A stretch of 64,000 nucleotides of DNA from Foliimonas ilicis (GTDB taxonomy: Bacteria; Pseudomonadota; Alphaproteobacteria; Rhizobiales; Rhizobiaceae), in assembly GCF_039939195.1 (NCBI RefSeq), contig NZ_JBDUUH010000004.1:248001-312000 (forward strand), written 5' to 3'. Below the pieces are notes generated by a model. The model did not search any database, was not told the DNA's origin, and saw nothing but the letters and a program-made list of their open reading frames with translations. The number at the start of each line of letters is the position of its first letter. Position 1 is the stretch's first letter. Both the position numbers and the translations under genes were made by a program. Shown piece after piece: positions 43,684 to 52,706 of the stretch.

Positions 43684-44628
43684 TCACAAAACCCAGGGTG
43701 CGTGAACCGGCGCATTCACCACGATCATCTCCGCCGAACGTCCCCGCGCCGGGCTCGACGTCTCGACGATTTCAAACGCCGAACGATCCGACAACAGACG
43801 ATGAAGTGCTGCCGCATTCAACTTGTGACCGCCACGATAGGAGCGGAACGCACCGATGAAGCGTGCGCCGCCAAGCGCCAGATCGCCCATGGCGTCGAGC
43901 ATCTTGTGGCGCACGAATTCGTTGGGATAGCGCAAGCCACCCATATTGATAATGCGGCTGTCCTCGCCGATGACGACGGAGTTTTCCAGCGATGAACCCA
44001 GCGCATAGCCCGCAGCCCAGAGGCGCTCGACATCCTTCATGAAACCGAAGGTGCGGGCGCGCGAAAGATCGCGGCGGAACACATCAGCGTTGAGATCGAC
44101 CGCGAAATTCTGGCGCCCGATGGCAGGGCTTTCGAAATCGATGGTCACATCGAAACGCGTGCCGTCATAAGGTTTGAACTCCGCCCATGACGCGCCATTC
44201 TCGATGCGAACCGGCTTGGTGACGCGGATATAACGACGGCGGCTCGCAAGAATTTCCAGCCCGACCTGATCGAAGGCGTCGACGAAAAGTGCGGCACTTC
44301 CGTCGAGGATCGGAACTTCGTTGCCATCCGTTTCGATCACCAGATTGTCGATGCCGAGGCCGAAGACGGCGGCCATCAGATGCTCGACCGTACCGATGTG
44401 ATAGCCGGAAGGATCACCCAGCATGGTGCAGAGATCGGTGCTGCCGACCTCGGAATGCAACGCGCGAAGCTCCTGCCCCGCGCTATCCATGCCGCGAAAC
44501 ACAATGCCCGTATCCGCGCTTGCCGGGTGAAAGTGCACCGCGACATCCTTGCCGCTGTGAACACCTATACCGGACAAGGAAACGCGCGACTTGATTGTGG
44601 TCTGACGATCGAACAAATCAGTACCCAT
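43684..44628 (-). CDS. lpxC: UDP-3-O-acyl-N-acetylglucosamine deacetylase
   Basis: The committed zinc-dependent step of lipid A synthesis. 314 residues. Zinc ligands are in GTVEHLMAA (His) and VRHKMLDAMGDLALGG (His and Asp). LpxC turnover by FtsH often depends on the C-terminal tail, here ending HAPWVL. It follows ftsZ on the same strand after 277 bases and the ftsZ terminator, so it has its own promoter. GGCGGA precedes the ATG. Confidence 0.95.
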   Translation of the reverse strand: MGTDLFDRQTTIKSRVSLSGIGVHSGKDVAVHFHPASADTGIVFRGMDSAGQELRALHSEVGSTDLCTMLGDPSGYHIGTVEHLMAAVFGLGIDNLVIETDGNEVPILDGSAALFVDAFDQVGLEILASRRRYIRVTKPVRIENGASWAEFKPYDGTRFDVTIDFESPAIGRQNFAVDLNADVFRRDLSRARTFGFMKDVERLWAAGYALGSSLENSVVIGEDSRIINMGGLRYPNEFVRHKMLDAMGDLALGGARFIGAFRSYRGGHKLNAAALHRLLSDRSAFEIVETSSPARGRSAEMIVVNAPVHAPWVL

Positions 44629-44840
44629 TATATCCGCCAGCTTTCCAAAGCTAAAAATACGCCGTCAAAATACGACGTTTGCAATAGCAGCCCGGCACCA
44701 ACCCCAAGGAATCCGGCACAACTATTCAGTTGGCCGGAAGATAGTAGCGCCGCGGAGAGTCTCCAAATCACTGTTTCTTTCCCTTTGTAACGCCGTGGAT
44801 AACTCAGGAAAGCCACGCAAATCTCTGTTTTAAAAAGGTT

Positions 44841-44876
44841 TTACAAAAAATAAGGCGGGCACCTTGATGCCCGCCT
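44841..44876 (-). terminator. Rho-independent terminator after ftsZ
   Basis: Perfect 8-base stem GGCGGGCA...TGCCCGCC (44854-44875) with a six-base loop; on the minus strand it is followed by TTATTTTTTG. It lies about 30 bases past the ftsZ stop and probably closes the dcw transcript. Confidence 0.88.
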
Positions 44877-44905
44877 GTAACATTTCGTTACCAACTCGTT
44901 AAAGT

Positions 44906-46582
44906 TTAGTTGGCTTGCCTGCGCAGGAAGGCAGGAATTTCAAGCTGATCGTCCTCGTGCTGCGCACGTGCCTGCGGTGCGAGACGGCCATGTTCGTCGA
45001 GCTGGCCACGGCGCGGAGCGTAAAGCTGCGGGTCCTGGCTGGCGAGACGGCGGGCCTCAGGAGCAGGCTGGCGCAGCTTCGGCTCGCGCGGCTGCGCAGG
45101 CTGAAGACGGGCAGGCTCTTCCTCACGGCGGGTAAGGCCGTTGGTCAGGCGCTTGAGCAAGCCCATCGGGCCGCGCTCGTCATGGTCGTGCGAAGGCTCT
45201 GCAACACGCGACTTGGCTTCCAGCTCTGCCTGAACGACCGGCGGGAAGTCTTCGACGCGCGGCATGCGCGGCTGAACCGGCGCTGCCTGCTGCGGCTCGC
45301 GAAGCTGAACGGGGGCCGGTGCAGGCTGTGGCTGCATCTGGACCTGCGGCTGCTGAAGCGCTGCTGGCGGTGCCTGGAACAGCTTGCTCTGCGGGCGGAA
45401 ATCCGCCTGCGGGGCAGCGGCCGGACGCTGTGCTGCACTGACTTCCGCCTGACGGATCGCATCGGCTACCGGATCTGCTGCCGCACGAAACTCGCGGATC
45501 GGCTCCTGCTGGATCGGCTGCTGCGCAATCGGACGCGCTTCGGCAGGACGCTGCAGGCCGGGCTTCGGCTGCTGCGGCTGGCGAATGGCGATCGGGGCGG
45601 CAGCGATTTCGGCTGCCGTCTTGTCGATGCCGGTGGCCACGACCGAGACGCGGATGACGCCTTCGAGATCTTCATCGAAGGTCGCGCCGAGGATGATGTT
45701 GGCATCCTGATCGACTTCTTCGCGAATGCGGGTTGCTGCTTCGTCCACTTCGAACAGGGTCAGGTCGCGACCGCCGGTGATGGAGATCAGCAGGCCCTTG
45801 GCACCCTTCATCGAGGTCTCGTCGAGCAGCGGGTTGGCAATTGCGGCCTCTGCGGCAGCCATTGCACGGCCCTCGCCCGAAGCTTCGCCCGTACCCATCA
45901 TCGCCTTGCCCATCTCGCGCATCACCGAGCGAACGTCGGCGAAGTCGAGGTTGATCAGGCCTTCCTTGACCATCAGATCGGTGATGCAGGCAACGCCGGA
46001 GTACAGCACCTGGTCAGCCATTGCGAATGCATCGGCGAAGGTCGTCTTGTCATTGGCAAGACGGAACAGGTTCTGGTTCGGGATGACGATCAGCGTATCG
46101 ACGCACTTCTGCAGTTCCTCGATACCGAGGTCTGCAGTCTTCATGCGGCGCTGGCCTTCGAAGTGGAAAGGCTTGGTGACGACGCCAACGGTGAGGATGC
46201 CTTTTTCGCGGGCGGCGCGGGCGACGACGGGAGCAGCACCGGTGCCGGTGCCGCCGCCCATACCTGCGGTGACGAAGCACATATGCGTGTTGGACAGATG
46301 ATCGATCAATTCGTCGATGCATTCTTCAGCGGCGGCGCGACCGACTTCAGGCTGCGAACCGGCACCGAGACCCTCGGTTACATGCGCGCCGAGCTGGATC
46401 AGCCTGTCGGCCTTCGACATCGTCAGCGCCTGAGCATCGGTGTTTGCGACCACGAATTCAACGCCGCGCAGGCCCGCCGTGATCATGTTGTTAACGGCAT
46501 TTCCGCCGCCGCCGCCAACACCGAAAACGGTGATGCGTGGCTTTAGCTCGGTTATGTCTGGCTTCTGCAGATTGATCGTCAT
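44906..46582 (-). CDS. ftsZ: Cell division protein FtsZ
   Basis: The tubulin-like GTPase that forms the division ring. The GTPase domain (about 1-320) has GGGGNAV and the tubulin signature GGGTGTGAAP near residue 105. A very long Pro/Gln-rich linker (about 320-535) follows, making 558 residues against about 380 in E. coli, and the C-terminal peptide LEIPAFLRRQ binds FtsA. The long linker is normal for Rhizobiales. GAGGACT precedes the ATG. Confidence 0.97.
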   Translation of the reverse strand: MTINLQKPDITELKPRITVFGVGGGGGNAVNNMITAGLRGVEFVVANTDAQALTMSKADRLIQLGAHVTEGLGAGSQPEVGRAAAEECIDELIDHLSNTHMCFVTAGMGGGTGTGAAPVVARAAREKGILTVGVVTKPFHFEGQRRMKTADLGIEELQKCVDTLIVIPNQNLFRLANDKTTFADAFAMADQVLYSGVACITDLMVKEGLINLDFADVRSVMREMGKAMMGTGEASGEGRAMAAAEAAIANPLLDETSMKGAKGLLISITGGRDLTLFEVDEAATRIREEVDQDANIILGATFDEDLEGVIRVSVVATGIDKTAAEIAAAPIAIRQPQQPKPGLQRPAEARPIAQQPIQQEPIREFRAAADPVADAIRQAEVSAAQRPAAAPQADFRPQSKLFQAPPAALQQPQVQMQPQPAPAPVQLREPQQAAPVQPRMPRVEDFPPVVQAELEAKSRVAEPSHDHDERGPMGLLKRLTNGLTRREEEPARLQPAQPREPKLRQPAPEARRLASQDPQLYAPRRGQLDEHGRLAPQARAQHEDDQLEIPAFLRRQAN

Positions 46583-46657
46583 AGTCCTCGTCCTTTTTTT
46601 TCGCCTTGAACGCCGCTTCGCCGCCGCGGCCGCCTATGGGGCTGTCCCCGTCAAACT

Positions 46658-47965
46658 CTAAAAACTGTCTTTCAACCACTGACCCATGCGGTGAAACCGA
46701 CCGCCTGTCCCCGTCATACGCAAACTCGACAATCCCTTGACCTGATTGATCTCGAAATCCGCAACCTGCGGATAGATCAGAAGTCCGACTGCTGCTGAAA
46801 AGGCCGGGCCTTTTGCCGCTTCGGGAAGACCCGCAACGCCCAGTGGCCGACCGATTCGAACATTCCGTCCCAGAATGCGACGCGCGGCTTCAGGCAACCC
46901 CGAAAGCTGGCTCGCACCGCCGGTGAAAACGACTCGCTTGCCAACAGCATTGCCATAGCCAGATTTCGCGAGCCTGTCGCGAAGCAGCTCCAGTGTCTCA
47001 TCGATGCGGGCGCGGATGATGCGCGTCATGACCGAGCGCGGGATCTGCGTGGGCACGTCGCCATCCTCGCCAATCGGCTGGATTGTCACGAGATCGCGGT
47101 CGTCCGCGCTGTCGGGCAGCGCCGAACCATGCATGACTTTCAGGCGCTCGGCGTCTTCCAGGCGCGTCGAAAGACCGCGCGCCATATCCATCGTCACATG
47201 ATTGCCGCCGATCGGGATTGCGTCGCCATAGACGAATTTGCCTTCCGAAAAGACCGAAATCGTCGTCGTGCCGCCGCCCATATCCACGCAGGCGGCACCC
47301 ATTTCCAACTCGTCATCGACGAGTGCGGCAAGGCCGCTCGCGTAAGGCGTTGCAACCATGCGCTCGACCGAAAGATGCGAACGGTTGATGCAAAGTTCGA
47401 GATTGCGCATCGGCGCGGAATCGCCGGTCAGCACATGCATGTCCACGCCCAGCGTATCACCGACCATGCCGCGCGGATCGCGAATGCTGCGCTCCGAATC
47501 GAGCGAGAAGCCGACCGGCAGCGAATGAACGACTTCACGCTCCGCCTTCAATGCCTGCTTTGCGCCTGCCGCCAGAACGCGCTTGATGTCGCTTGCCTCG
47601 ACTTCATGGCCGCCGAGATTGATCGTCGCCGAAAACGCTTCGCTTTTCAGGCGCCCGGCATTGAGATTCACGATCAGCGAATCGACCGTCAGCCCGGCCA
47701 TGCGCTCGGCGGCATCGACAGCCAGACGAATCGCGCGTTCGGCACGGTCGAGATCGACCACGACGCCGGATTTCATGCCCTGCGACTTCTGATGCCCGAT
47801 GCCGATGACGCGCGCCTTATGAGTGCGTCCGCGCAGAATCTGGCGCTCCTCGCACGGCTTGAGTTCGGCAACGATGCAGCAGACCTTGCTGGAGCCGACA
47901 TCCAGAACGGTGACGATGCCGGATTGTTTTGAGGAAATGTCCTTTTGACCGCCGAACAAGCTCAT
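46658..47965 (-). CDS. ftsA: Cell division protein FtsA
   Basis: Actin-like ATPase that tethers FtsZ to the membrane. 435 residues with the actin-like phosphate motif (VLDVGSSKVCCIVAEL), the SHS2 domain (about 85-165), a GGGTTTISVF phosphate-2 motif and a C-terminal amphipathic membrane helix (FHRMGQWLKDSF). Its ATG overlaps the ftsQ stop (ATGA); it ends 75 bases before ftsZ. Confidence 0.96.
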   Translation of the reverse strand: MSLFGGQKDISSKQSGIVTVLDVGSSKVCCIVAELKPCEERQILRGRTHKARVIGIGHQKSQGMKSGVVVDLDRAERAIRLAVDAAERMAGLTVDSLIVNLNAGRLKSEAFSATINLGGHEVEASDIKRVLAAGAKQALKAEREVVHSLPVGFSLDSERSIRDPRGMVGDTLGVDMHVLTGDSAPMRNLELCINRSHLSVERMVATPYASGLAALVDDELEMGAACVDMGGGTTTISVFSEGKFVYGDAIPIGGNHVTMDMARGLSTRLEDAERLKVMHGSALPDSADDRDLVTIQPIGEDGDVPTQIPRSVMTRIIRARIDETLELLRDRLAKSGYGNAVGKRVVFTGGASQLSGLPEAARRILGRNVRIGRPLGVAGLPEAAKGPAFSAAVGLLIYPQVADFEINQVKGLSSLRMTGTGGRFHRMGQWLKDSF

Positions 47966-48903
47966 ATCCGCTTCTCCGCCGGCTTTCTGCCTGGCTTCAT
48001 GAGTTCTTTGAGGGCAGCTTCGCGTTTTTCGGCTGCTTCTTCGGTAAGCTGAACGACGACGCGATCGTCGAGACGCATATCGACGGCTGCGATATCACGC
48101 GAAAGCAGGCCGTTTTCCTTGTCCATAGCGACAAGTGCCGCCATTGCGCGCTCTTCACCCTGCTCCGGCAGTTTTACCGTCACGCCATTGTCGAGGCGGA
48201 TGTTCCAGCGGCGCTGCGCAACGCGGATATAGCCGCGCGCTTTCGATGCGAGTTCGGGGAACTTCTTCACTCGCGCGATGAATGCGGCACCGTCGTCAGC
48301 CGCGCCATAACCGACCAGCAAAGGCAGATCGGTGTGACGGCCAAGAACGAAGGGCGCGATGATGCGGCCCGACGATTCGATGACCGAAAGCTGGCTGCCC
48401 TGCTGCCAGACGGCGAAGGCGTCGCGCTCTTCGATCTTCACTTCGATCGTATTGGGATAGACCTTGCGGACGGAGACTTCCTGAACCCATGGAAGATCGG
48501 CAATGCGCGTGCGTGCGGCATCCGCGCTGAAGCCGATCAGCGAGGTCCAGCCGTCGAGTTCGAGCTTGTCGAGAATGTCGATTTCGGACGTCTGGCGATA
48601 ACCCAGCACGCGCACCTGATTGACAGCAAAACCCGTACGCGCCGTGACAGCCTGAACGACCGACGGCATGTGCCCGCCGAGATAGGCACCGTAAGCGCTC
48701 GACGCGCCGAGAAAGGTTGCGGTCATGATCGTCGCGGCAAAACGGGGCGCCTCGACCTCGCCGCTGACCATACGACCAAGCATGCGCACCGGCTTGCGAA
48801 GCAAGCGCGGCAGGACGAAACCGTCGGCAGAAAAAGACATGCCAAAAAGCCCCAGGCGTTTACCGCCCGGCCTTCCGGAATATCCTTGTTTCAACGCAAA
48901 CAC
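47962..48903 (-). CDS. ftsQ: Cell division protein FtsQ
   Basis: A 313-residue bitopic divisome protein. A cytoplasmic N-terminus, one membrane segment (about 60-80), a POTRA domain and the FtsQ beta domain can be traced. GTG 48903 is chosen because GGTGGAGGACGC gives an ideal ribosome-binding site; it begins inside ddl and overlaps it by 13 bases. The frame also opens at TTG 48924, less likely. It bridges FtsL/FtsB and FtsW/FtsI. Confidence 0.93.
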   Translation of the reverse strand: MFALKQGYSGRPGGKRLGLFGMSFSADGFVLPRLLRKPVRMLGRMVSGEVEAPRFAATIMTATFLGASSAYGAYLGGHMPSVVQAVTARTGFAVNQVRVLGYRQTSEIDILDKLELDGWTSLIGFSADAARTRIADLPWVQEVSVRKVYPNTIEVKIEERDAFAVWQQGSQLSVIESSGRIIAPFVLGRHTDLPLLVGYGAADDGAAFIARVKKFPELASKARGYIRVAQRRWNIRLDNGVTVKLPEQGEERAMAALVAMDKENGLLSRDIAAVDMRLDDRVVVQLTEEAAEKREAALKELMKPGRKPAEKRI

Positions 48904-49817
48904 GATGCGTCCTCCACCATCCAACTCAAGAGATCACCGAAGGAATGCCCAGCTTCCGCTGCGATCTCGGGCACCAGCGACGTCGGCGTCATGCCCGGCT
49001 GCGTGTTAACCTCCAGCCAGATCAACTCGCCATTTTCCGAATGGCGGTCGTCATAGCGGAAGTCCGAGCGGGAAACCCCGCGGCAGCCGATTGCTTGATG
49101 AGCCTTGAGTGCCAGTGTCTGTATTTTTTGGTAAATATTCGGTAAAATTTTTGCCGGGCATTCGTGTTTTGATCCTCCGGCGACGTATTTTGAATCGTAA
49201 TCGTAGAAGGAATGGCCCGTCGGGATAATCTCGCAGACGCCAAGGGCCACATCGCCCATCACCGCGCATGTCAGCTCACGGCCATGGATGTAGCGCTCGA
49301 CCATGACTTCATCGCCAAGCTTCCACTCGGAAGACGACAAAATCTGCGGCGGATGCGACTGCCCTTCATGAACGATGACGACGCCGAAGCTCGACCCTTC
49401 GCTGATCGGCTTGACCACATAGGGCGCAGGCATCGGGTGCGCGCCCTTGATGGCAAAGCGGCTCATGACTTTCGATTCGGCAACAGGAATGCCCGCAGCC
49501 TTCGCGACGCGCTTTGCCTGCTCCTTGTTCATGGCAAGCGCGGACGCAAGCACACCCGAATGCGTGTAGGGAATCTGGAGATATTCGAGAACACCCTGAA
49601 TGGTGCCATCCTCGCCAAACGGACCATGCAGCGCATTGAACACCACATCGGGCTTCAGATCGGAAAGCACCGAGGAAATATCACGCGCCACATCGACACG
49701 CGTCACCTTGTAACCGACCGCTTCAAGGGCATCTGCACAGGCATTTCCGGAAGAGAGCGACACAGGGCGCTCCGACGAAAATCCTCCCAGCAATACAGCC
49801 ACGTGCTTAGACGCCAT
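48891..49817 (-). CDS. ddl: D-alanine--D-alanine ligase
   Basis: Makes the D-Ala-D-Ala dipeptide for peptidoglycan. 308 residues of ATP-grasp fold: VVFNALHGPFGEDG, the ATP-binding VVKPISEGSSFGVV, and SRSDFRYDD...LEVNTQPGMT at the metal site. It is the first gene of the ddl-ftsQ-ftsA-ftsZ run. The 520-base gap upstream holds a repeat element and seven GANTC sites. It is the target of D-cycloserine. Confidence 0.94.
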   Translation of the reverse strand: MASKHVAVLLGGFSSERPVSLSSGNACADALEAVGYKVTRVDVARDISSVLSDLKPDVVFNALHGPFGEDGTIQGVLEYLQIPYTHSGVLASALAMNKEQAKRVAKAAGIPVAESKVMSRFAIKGAHPMPAPYVVKPISEGSSFGVVIVHEGQSHPPQILSSSEWKLGDEVMVERYIHGRELTCAVMGDVALGVCEIIPTGHSFYDYDSKYVAGGSKHECPAKILPNIYQKIQTLALKAHQAIGCRGVSRSDFRYDDRHSENGELIWLEVNTQPGMTPTSLVPEIAAEAGHSFGDLLSWMVEDASCLR

Positions 49818-49869
49818 ACCCCGACATTCCCCTCATCGAGCAGGTCCAGAAACAATGTTTCGCAGGCTT

Positions 49870-50052
49870 GAGTCTTACACTTCCGGCGGGACCAATCCCC
49901 CAGACGAAAAACGCGGCCGACACTCGGACGACTCAAATCAGGAAACGCTTGAGAGCCAAAGAATCAGAGAGTTGATTCCGTGACAAGCCCTTATGATTCA
50001 ATGAGATTCAATTTGTATGAAAATTCCGCATCAAAGGCCTTCGGCATGATTC
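49870..50052 (-). promoter_or_regulatory. Cluster of seven GANTC (CcrM) sites upstream of ddl-ftsQAZ
   Basis: GANTC occurs at 49870, 49930, 49961, 49974, 49995, 50005 and 50048, seven in 183 bases where chance predicts about 0.7. The cluster sits where the ddl-ftsQAZ promoter must lie. CcrM methylates GANTC in alphaproteobacteria and GcrA binds such promoters in Caulobacter; the regulation here is inferred. Confidence 0.6.
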
Positions 50053-50063
50053 ATTCCGGCACA

Positions 50064-50340
50064 AAAGCGGAGTGAATAGAAACGCTGGCGAGACAGCGCC
50101 CCACGAGGCAGGGCAATCGGATATGGCACAGCCTACCCCCCACTCCGATTTGCTTCGCAAACCACCTCTCCCCCTCAAAAGGGGAGAGGAAGGGTGCCAA
50201 CATTGCGGACGGCGTTTCCTCTCCCCTTTTGAGGGGAGAGGTGCCGAGCAAAGCGAGGCGGAGTGGGGGTAGGCTGTGCCATATGCAATTGTCCTTCCCA
50301 CGAGACGGCCTCGCGATTCCATCAAAACAGGAAGCGGCTA
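50064..50340. repeat. MITE-like palindromic element, copy 3 (different core)
   Basis: About 275 bases. The ends resemble copies 1 and 2 (GAAACGCTGGCGAGACAG on the left, CTCGCGATTCC then GGAAGCGGCTA on the right), but the core differs: nested arms TGGCACAGCCTACCCCC...GGGGGTAGGCTGTGCCA and CCTCTCCCC/GGGGAGAGG hairpins. The right end gives the murB TAG stop. The rest of 49818-50337 holds no gene I can support. Confidence 0.82.
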
Positions 50341-51303
50341 AAGAAGCTGGCCGAGGAATTCGTCGATGTGCCGATCCGGCAGGAACTCGCCGATCCGTTT
50401 GATTTCCCAATGCAGGCGGATGCCGGAATTTTCCAGAACGCGGACGCGGACGGACTCACCCAGATATTCGAGATCGTAGCCCGTCGCCGTGCCGGTATTG
50501 ATCATGAAATTGCAGTGCATCGGCGACATCTGCGCGCCGCCGATCATCAGTCCGCGGCAACCCGCAGCGTCGATTTCCTTCCAGGCAGACGTGCCTTCGG
50601 GATTTTTGAAGGTGGAGCCGCCGGTCTTCTCACGAATGGGCTGCACCGTTTCGCGATGATGCTGAACGGCGTCCATCGCCTCTTTTATGACGGTCTTGTC
50701 TTCGGGGTAACCTTCGAACAGCGCCGAGGTGAAGATCAGGTCCGCTGATGCCGAGGAATGACGATAGGCATAGCCCATATCGGCGTTGGACAGGATGTGA
50801 AGCTCGCCCTTGCGATCCAGCGCGCGCACTTCGACAACACGCTCGCGCGTCTCGACGCCATTGGCGCCTGCATTCATGCGCAGCGCGCCGCCGATGGCAC
50901 CGGGAATACCGTAATAGAAATGGAAGCCGCCAATGCCAGCTTCGAGCGCTGCCGACGCGACCCGCTTGTCGGGCGTTGCAGCACCGGCGCGCAGATGCGT
51001 TGCATCGATGATTTCGACTTCGCCGAAACCCTTCGCCGAGAGACGCACGACAAAGCCCCGGATGCCGCCTTCGCGCACCAGAAGGTTGGAGCCGATGCCG
51101 ACGACGAGGATCGGGATTTCACGCGGCACGGCTTTCAGGAAAGCTGCAAGGTCGGCCTCGTCGGCAGGCTGGAAAAGCACGTCCGCCACGCCACCCGCGC
51201 GGAACCAGGTGATCTTTTCCATCTCCGCGTCGGGCGTTAAGCGCCCGCGCAGTCCTGAAAGACGGTCCCCCAGCGAGGCAAGAAGCTCTTCACCCCGCGT
51301 CAT
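50338..51303 (-). CDS. murB: UDP-N-acetylenolpyruvoylglucosamine reductase
   Basis: MurB makes UDP-MurNAc with NADPH and FAD. 321 residues. ITWFRAGG, IPGAIGGALRMNAGANG (FAD-binding) and GGSTFKNPEG (proton-donor serine loop) are visible. ATG 51303 overlaps the murC stop by four bases; an in-frame ATG at 51345 adds residues unlike the family. The TAG stop is the end of repeat copy 3, so the C-terminus may have been reset by it. Confidence 0.95.
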   Translation of the reverse strand: MTRGEELLASLGDRLSGLRGRLTPDAEMEKITWFRAGGVADVLFQPADEADLAAFLKAVPREIPILVVGIGSNLLVREGGIRGFVVRLSAKGFGEVEIIDATHLRAGAATPDKRVASAALEAGIGGFHFYYGIPGAIGGALRMNAGANGVETRERVVEVRALDRKGELHILSNADMGYAYRHSSASADLIFTSALFEGYPEDKTVIKEAMDAVQHHRETVQPIREKTGGSTFKNPEGTSAWKEIDAAGCRGLMIGGAQMSPMHCNFMINTGTATGYDLEYLGESVRVRVLENSGIRLHWEIKRIGEFLPDRHIDEFLGQLL

Positions 51304-52706
51304 ACAGACTGCCCGCCAAGATCCTTGGGGAGCGCGTAGGCCCATTGGGTGATGTTGCCCGCGCCGAGGAAAATGACGAAATCGCCAGGCTTGGCAACGT
51401 CACGAATAATGGGCGCAATATCGCCCGGACCTTCGATGTAGCGCGCGTCGCGATGGCCGCCTGCGCGGATGCGCGAGGTCAGCGTTTCGGAATTCACGCC
51501 CTCTATCGGTTCCTCGCCAGCCGTGTAGACCGGCGCGAGCAGCACCGTATCCGCATCGTTGAAGCAGGACGAGAAATCGTCGAACAGGTCGCGCAGACGC
51601 GTAAAGCGGTGCGGCTGGGCAATCGCAATGACGCGGCCTTTCGTGGCATCGCGCGCGGCTCCCAGCACAGCCTTAATCTCGACCGGGTGGTGTCCGTAAT
51701 CGTCAAATATCTCGACACCGTTCCACGAACCCGTATGCGTGAAGCGCCGTTTCACGCCGCCGAAGGACGACAGGCCCTTGCGGATCTGCTCGGCCGTAAG
51801 CCCAAGCTCATGCGCAACGGCGATTGCCGCAGTGGCGTTGGAAACATTGTGGCGGCCAGGCATCGGCAAGGCCAGATCGCTGATGATCTCGTCTTTGCCG
51901 GATTTGCGGTCGCGCACCAGCACGTCGAAATGCGATGTCGCGCCCACCATGCGGTGATTGACGAAACGAACATCGGCCTGCGTGTTCTCGCCATAGGTGA
52001 TGACGCGGCGATCCTCGATGCGCGACACCAGCGCCTGCACTTCCGGGTGGTCGGTGCACATGACGCCGAAGCCGTAGAACGGCACATTCTCGACGAACTG
52101 CCGGAACGCCTCGCGCACCTTGTCGAAGCTGCCATAATGGTCGAGATGCTCGGGATCGATATTGGTCACGACCGCGATTTCCGCAGGCAGCTTCAGGAAG
52201 GTGCCGTCGCTCTCGTCGGCCTCCACCACCATCCACTCGCCCTCGCCCATGCGCGCATTGGTGCCATAGGCGTTGATGATGCCGCCATTGATGACGGTCG
52301 GATCGAGCCCGCCTGCATCCAGCAGCGTCGCGACCATCGAGGTCGTCGTCGTCTTGCCATGCGTGCCGCCGATGGCGACGGCTTGGCGGAAGCGCATGAG
52401 TTCAGCCAGCATTTCGGCACGCCGTACGATGGGCAGCAGGCGCTCGCGCGCGGCCTTCAATTCGGGATTGGTTTTCTTGATCGCGGTCGAGACCACGACG
52501 ACTTCGGCGTCGCCCAGATTTTCGGCCTTGTGGCCAACGAAGCACTCGATGCCCTTGTCACGCAAACGCTGGACGTTGGCGCTTTCAGCCTGATCGGACC
52601 CCTGCACGCGATAACCGAGATTGTGCAGCACCTCGGCAATGCCGCTCATGCCGATGCCACCAATGCCGATGAAATGAACCAGTCCGATCGTTTCGGGCAT
52701 CTTCAT
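51300..52706 (-). CDS. murC: UDP-N-acetylmuramate--L-alanine ligase
   Basis: Adds L-alanine to UDP-MurNAc. A 468-residue Mur ligase with an N-terminal Rossmann domain (HFIGIGGIGMSG), the ATP P-loop GGTHGKTTTTSM and a C-terminal domain. Its ATG overlaps the murG stop and its stop overlaps murB's start. Confidence 0.96.
   Translation of the reverse strand: MKMPETIGLVHFIGIGGIGMSGIAEVLHNLGYRVQGSDQAESANVQRLRDKGIECFVGHKAENLGDAEVVVVSTAIKKTNPELKAARERLLPIVRRAEMLAELMRFRQAVAIGGTHGKTTTTSMVATLLDAGGLDPTVINGGIINAYGTNARMGEGEWMVVEADESDGTFLKLPAEIAVVTNIDPEHLDHYGSFDKVREAFRQFVENVPFYGFGVMCTDHPEVQALVSRIEDRRVITYGENTQADVRFVNHRMVGATSHFDVLVRDRKSGKDEIISDLALPMPGRHNVSNATAAIAVAHELGLTAEQIRKGLSSFGGVKRRFTHTGSWNGVEIFDDYGHHPVEIKAVLGAARDATKGRVIAIAQPHRFTRLRDLFDDFSSCFNDADTVLLAPVYTAGEEPIEGVNSETLTSRIRAGGHRDARYIEGPGDIAPIIRDVAKPGDFVIFLGAGNITQWAYALPKDLGGQSV

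Noticed and set aside
44915..46546. A 543-codon plus-strand frame over ftsZ
   Set aside because: Antisense shadow of ftsZ; its repetitive Arg/Leu composition comes from the Gln/Pro codons of the FtsZ linker.
50072..50325. Short open frames inside the repeat upstream of murB
   Set aside because: They are translations of palindromic repeat sequence with no ribosome-binding site.
37153..50335. Repeated GC-rich palindromes as a CRISPR array
   Set aside because: Repeats are few, over 200 bases long and kilobases apart, with no regular spacers and no cas genes.
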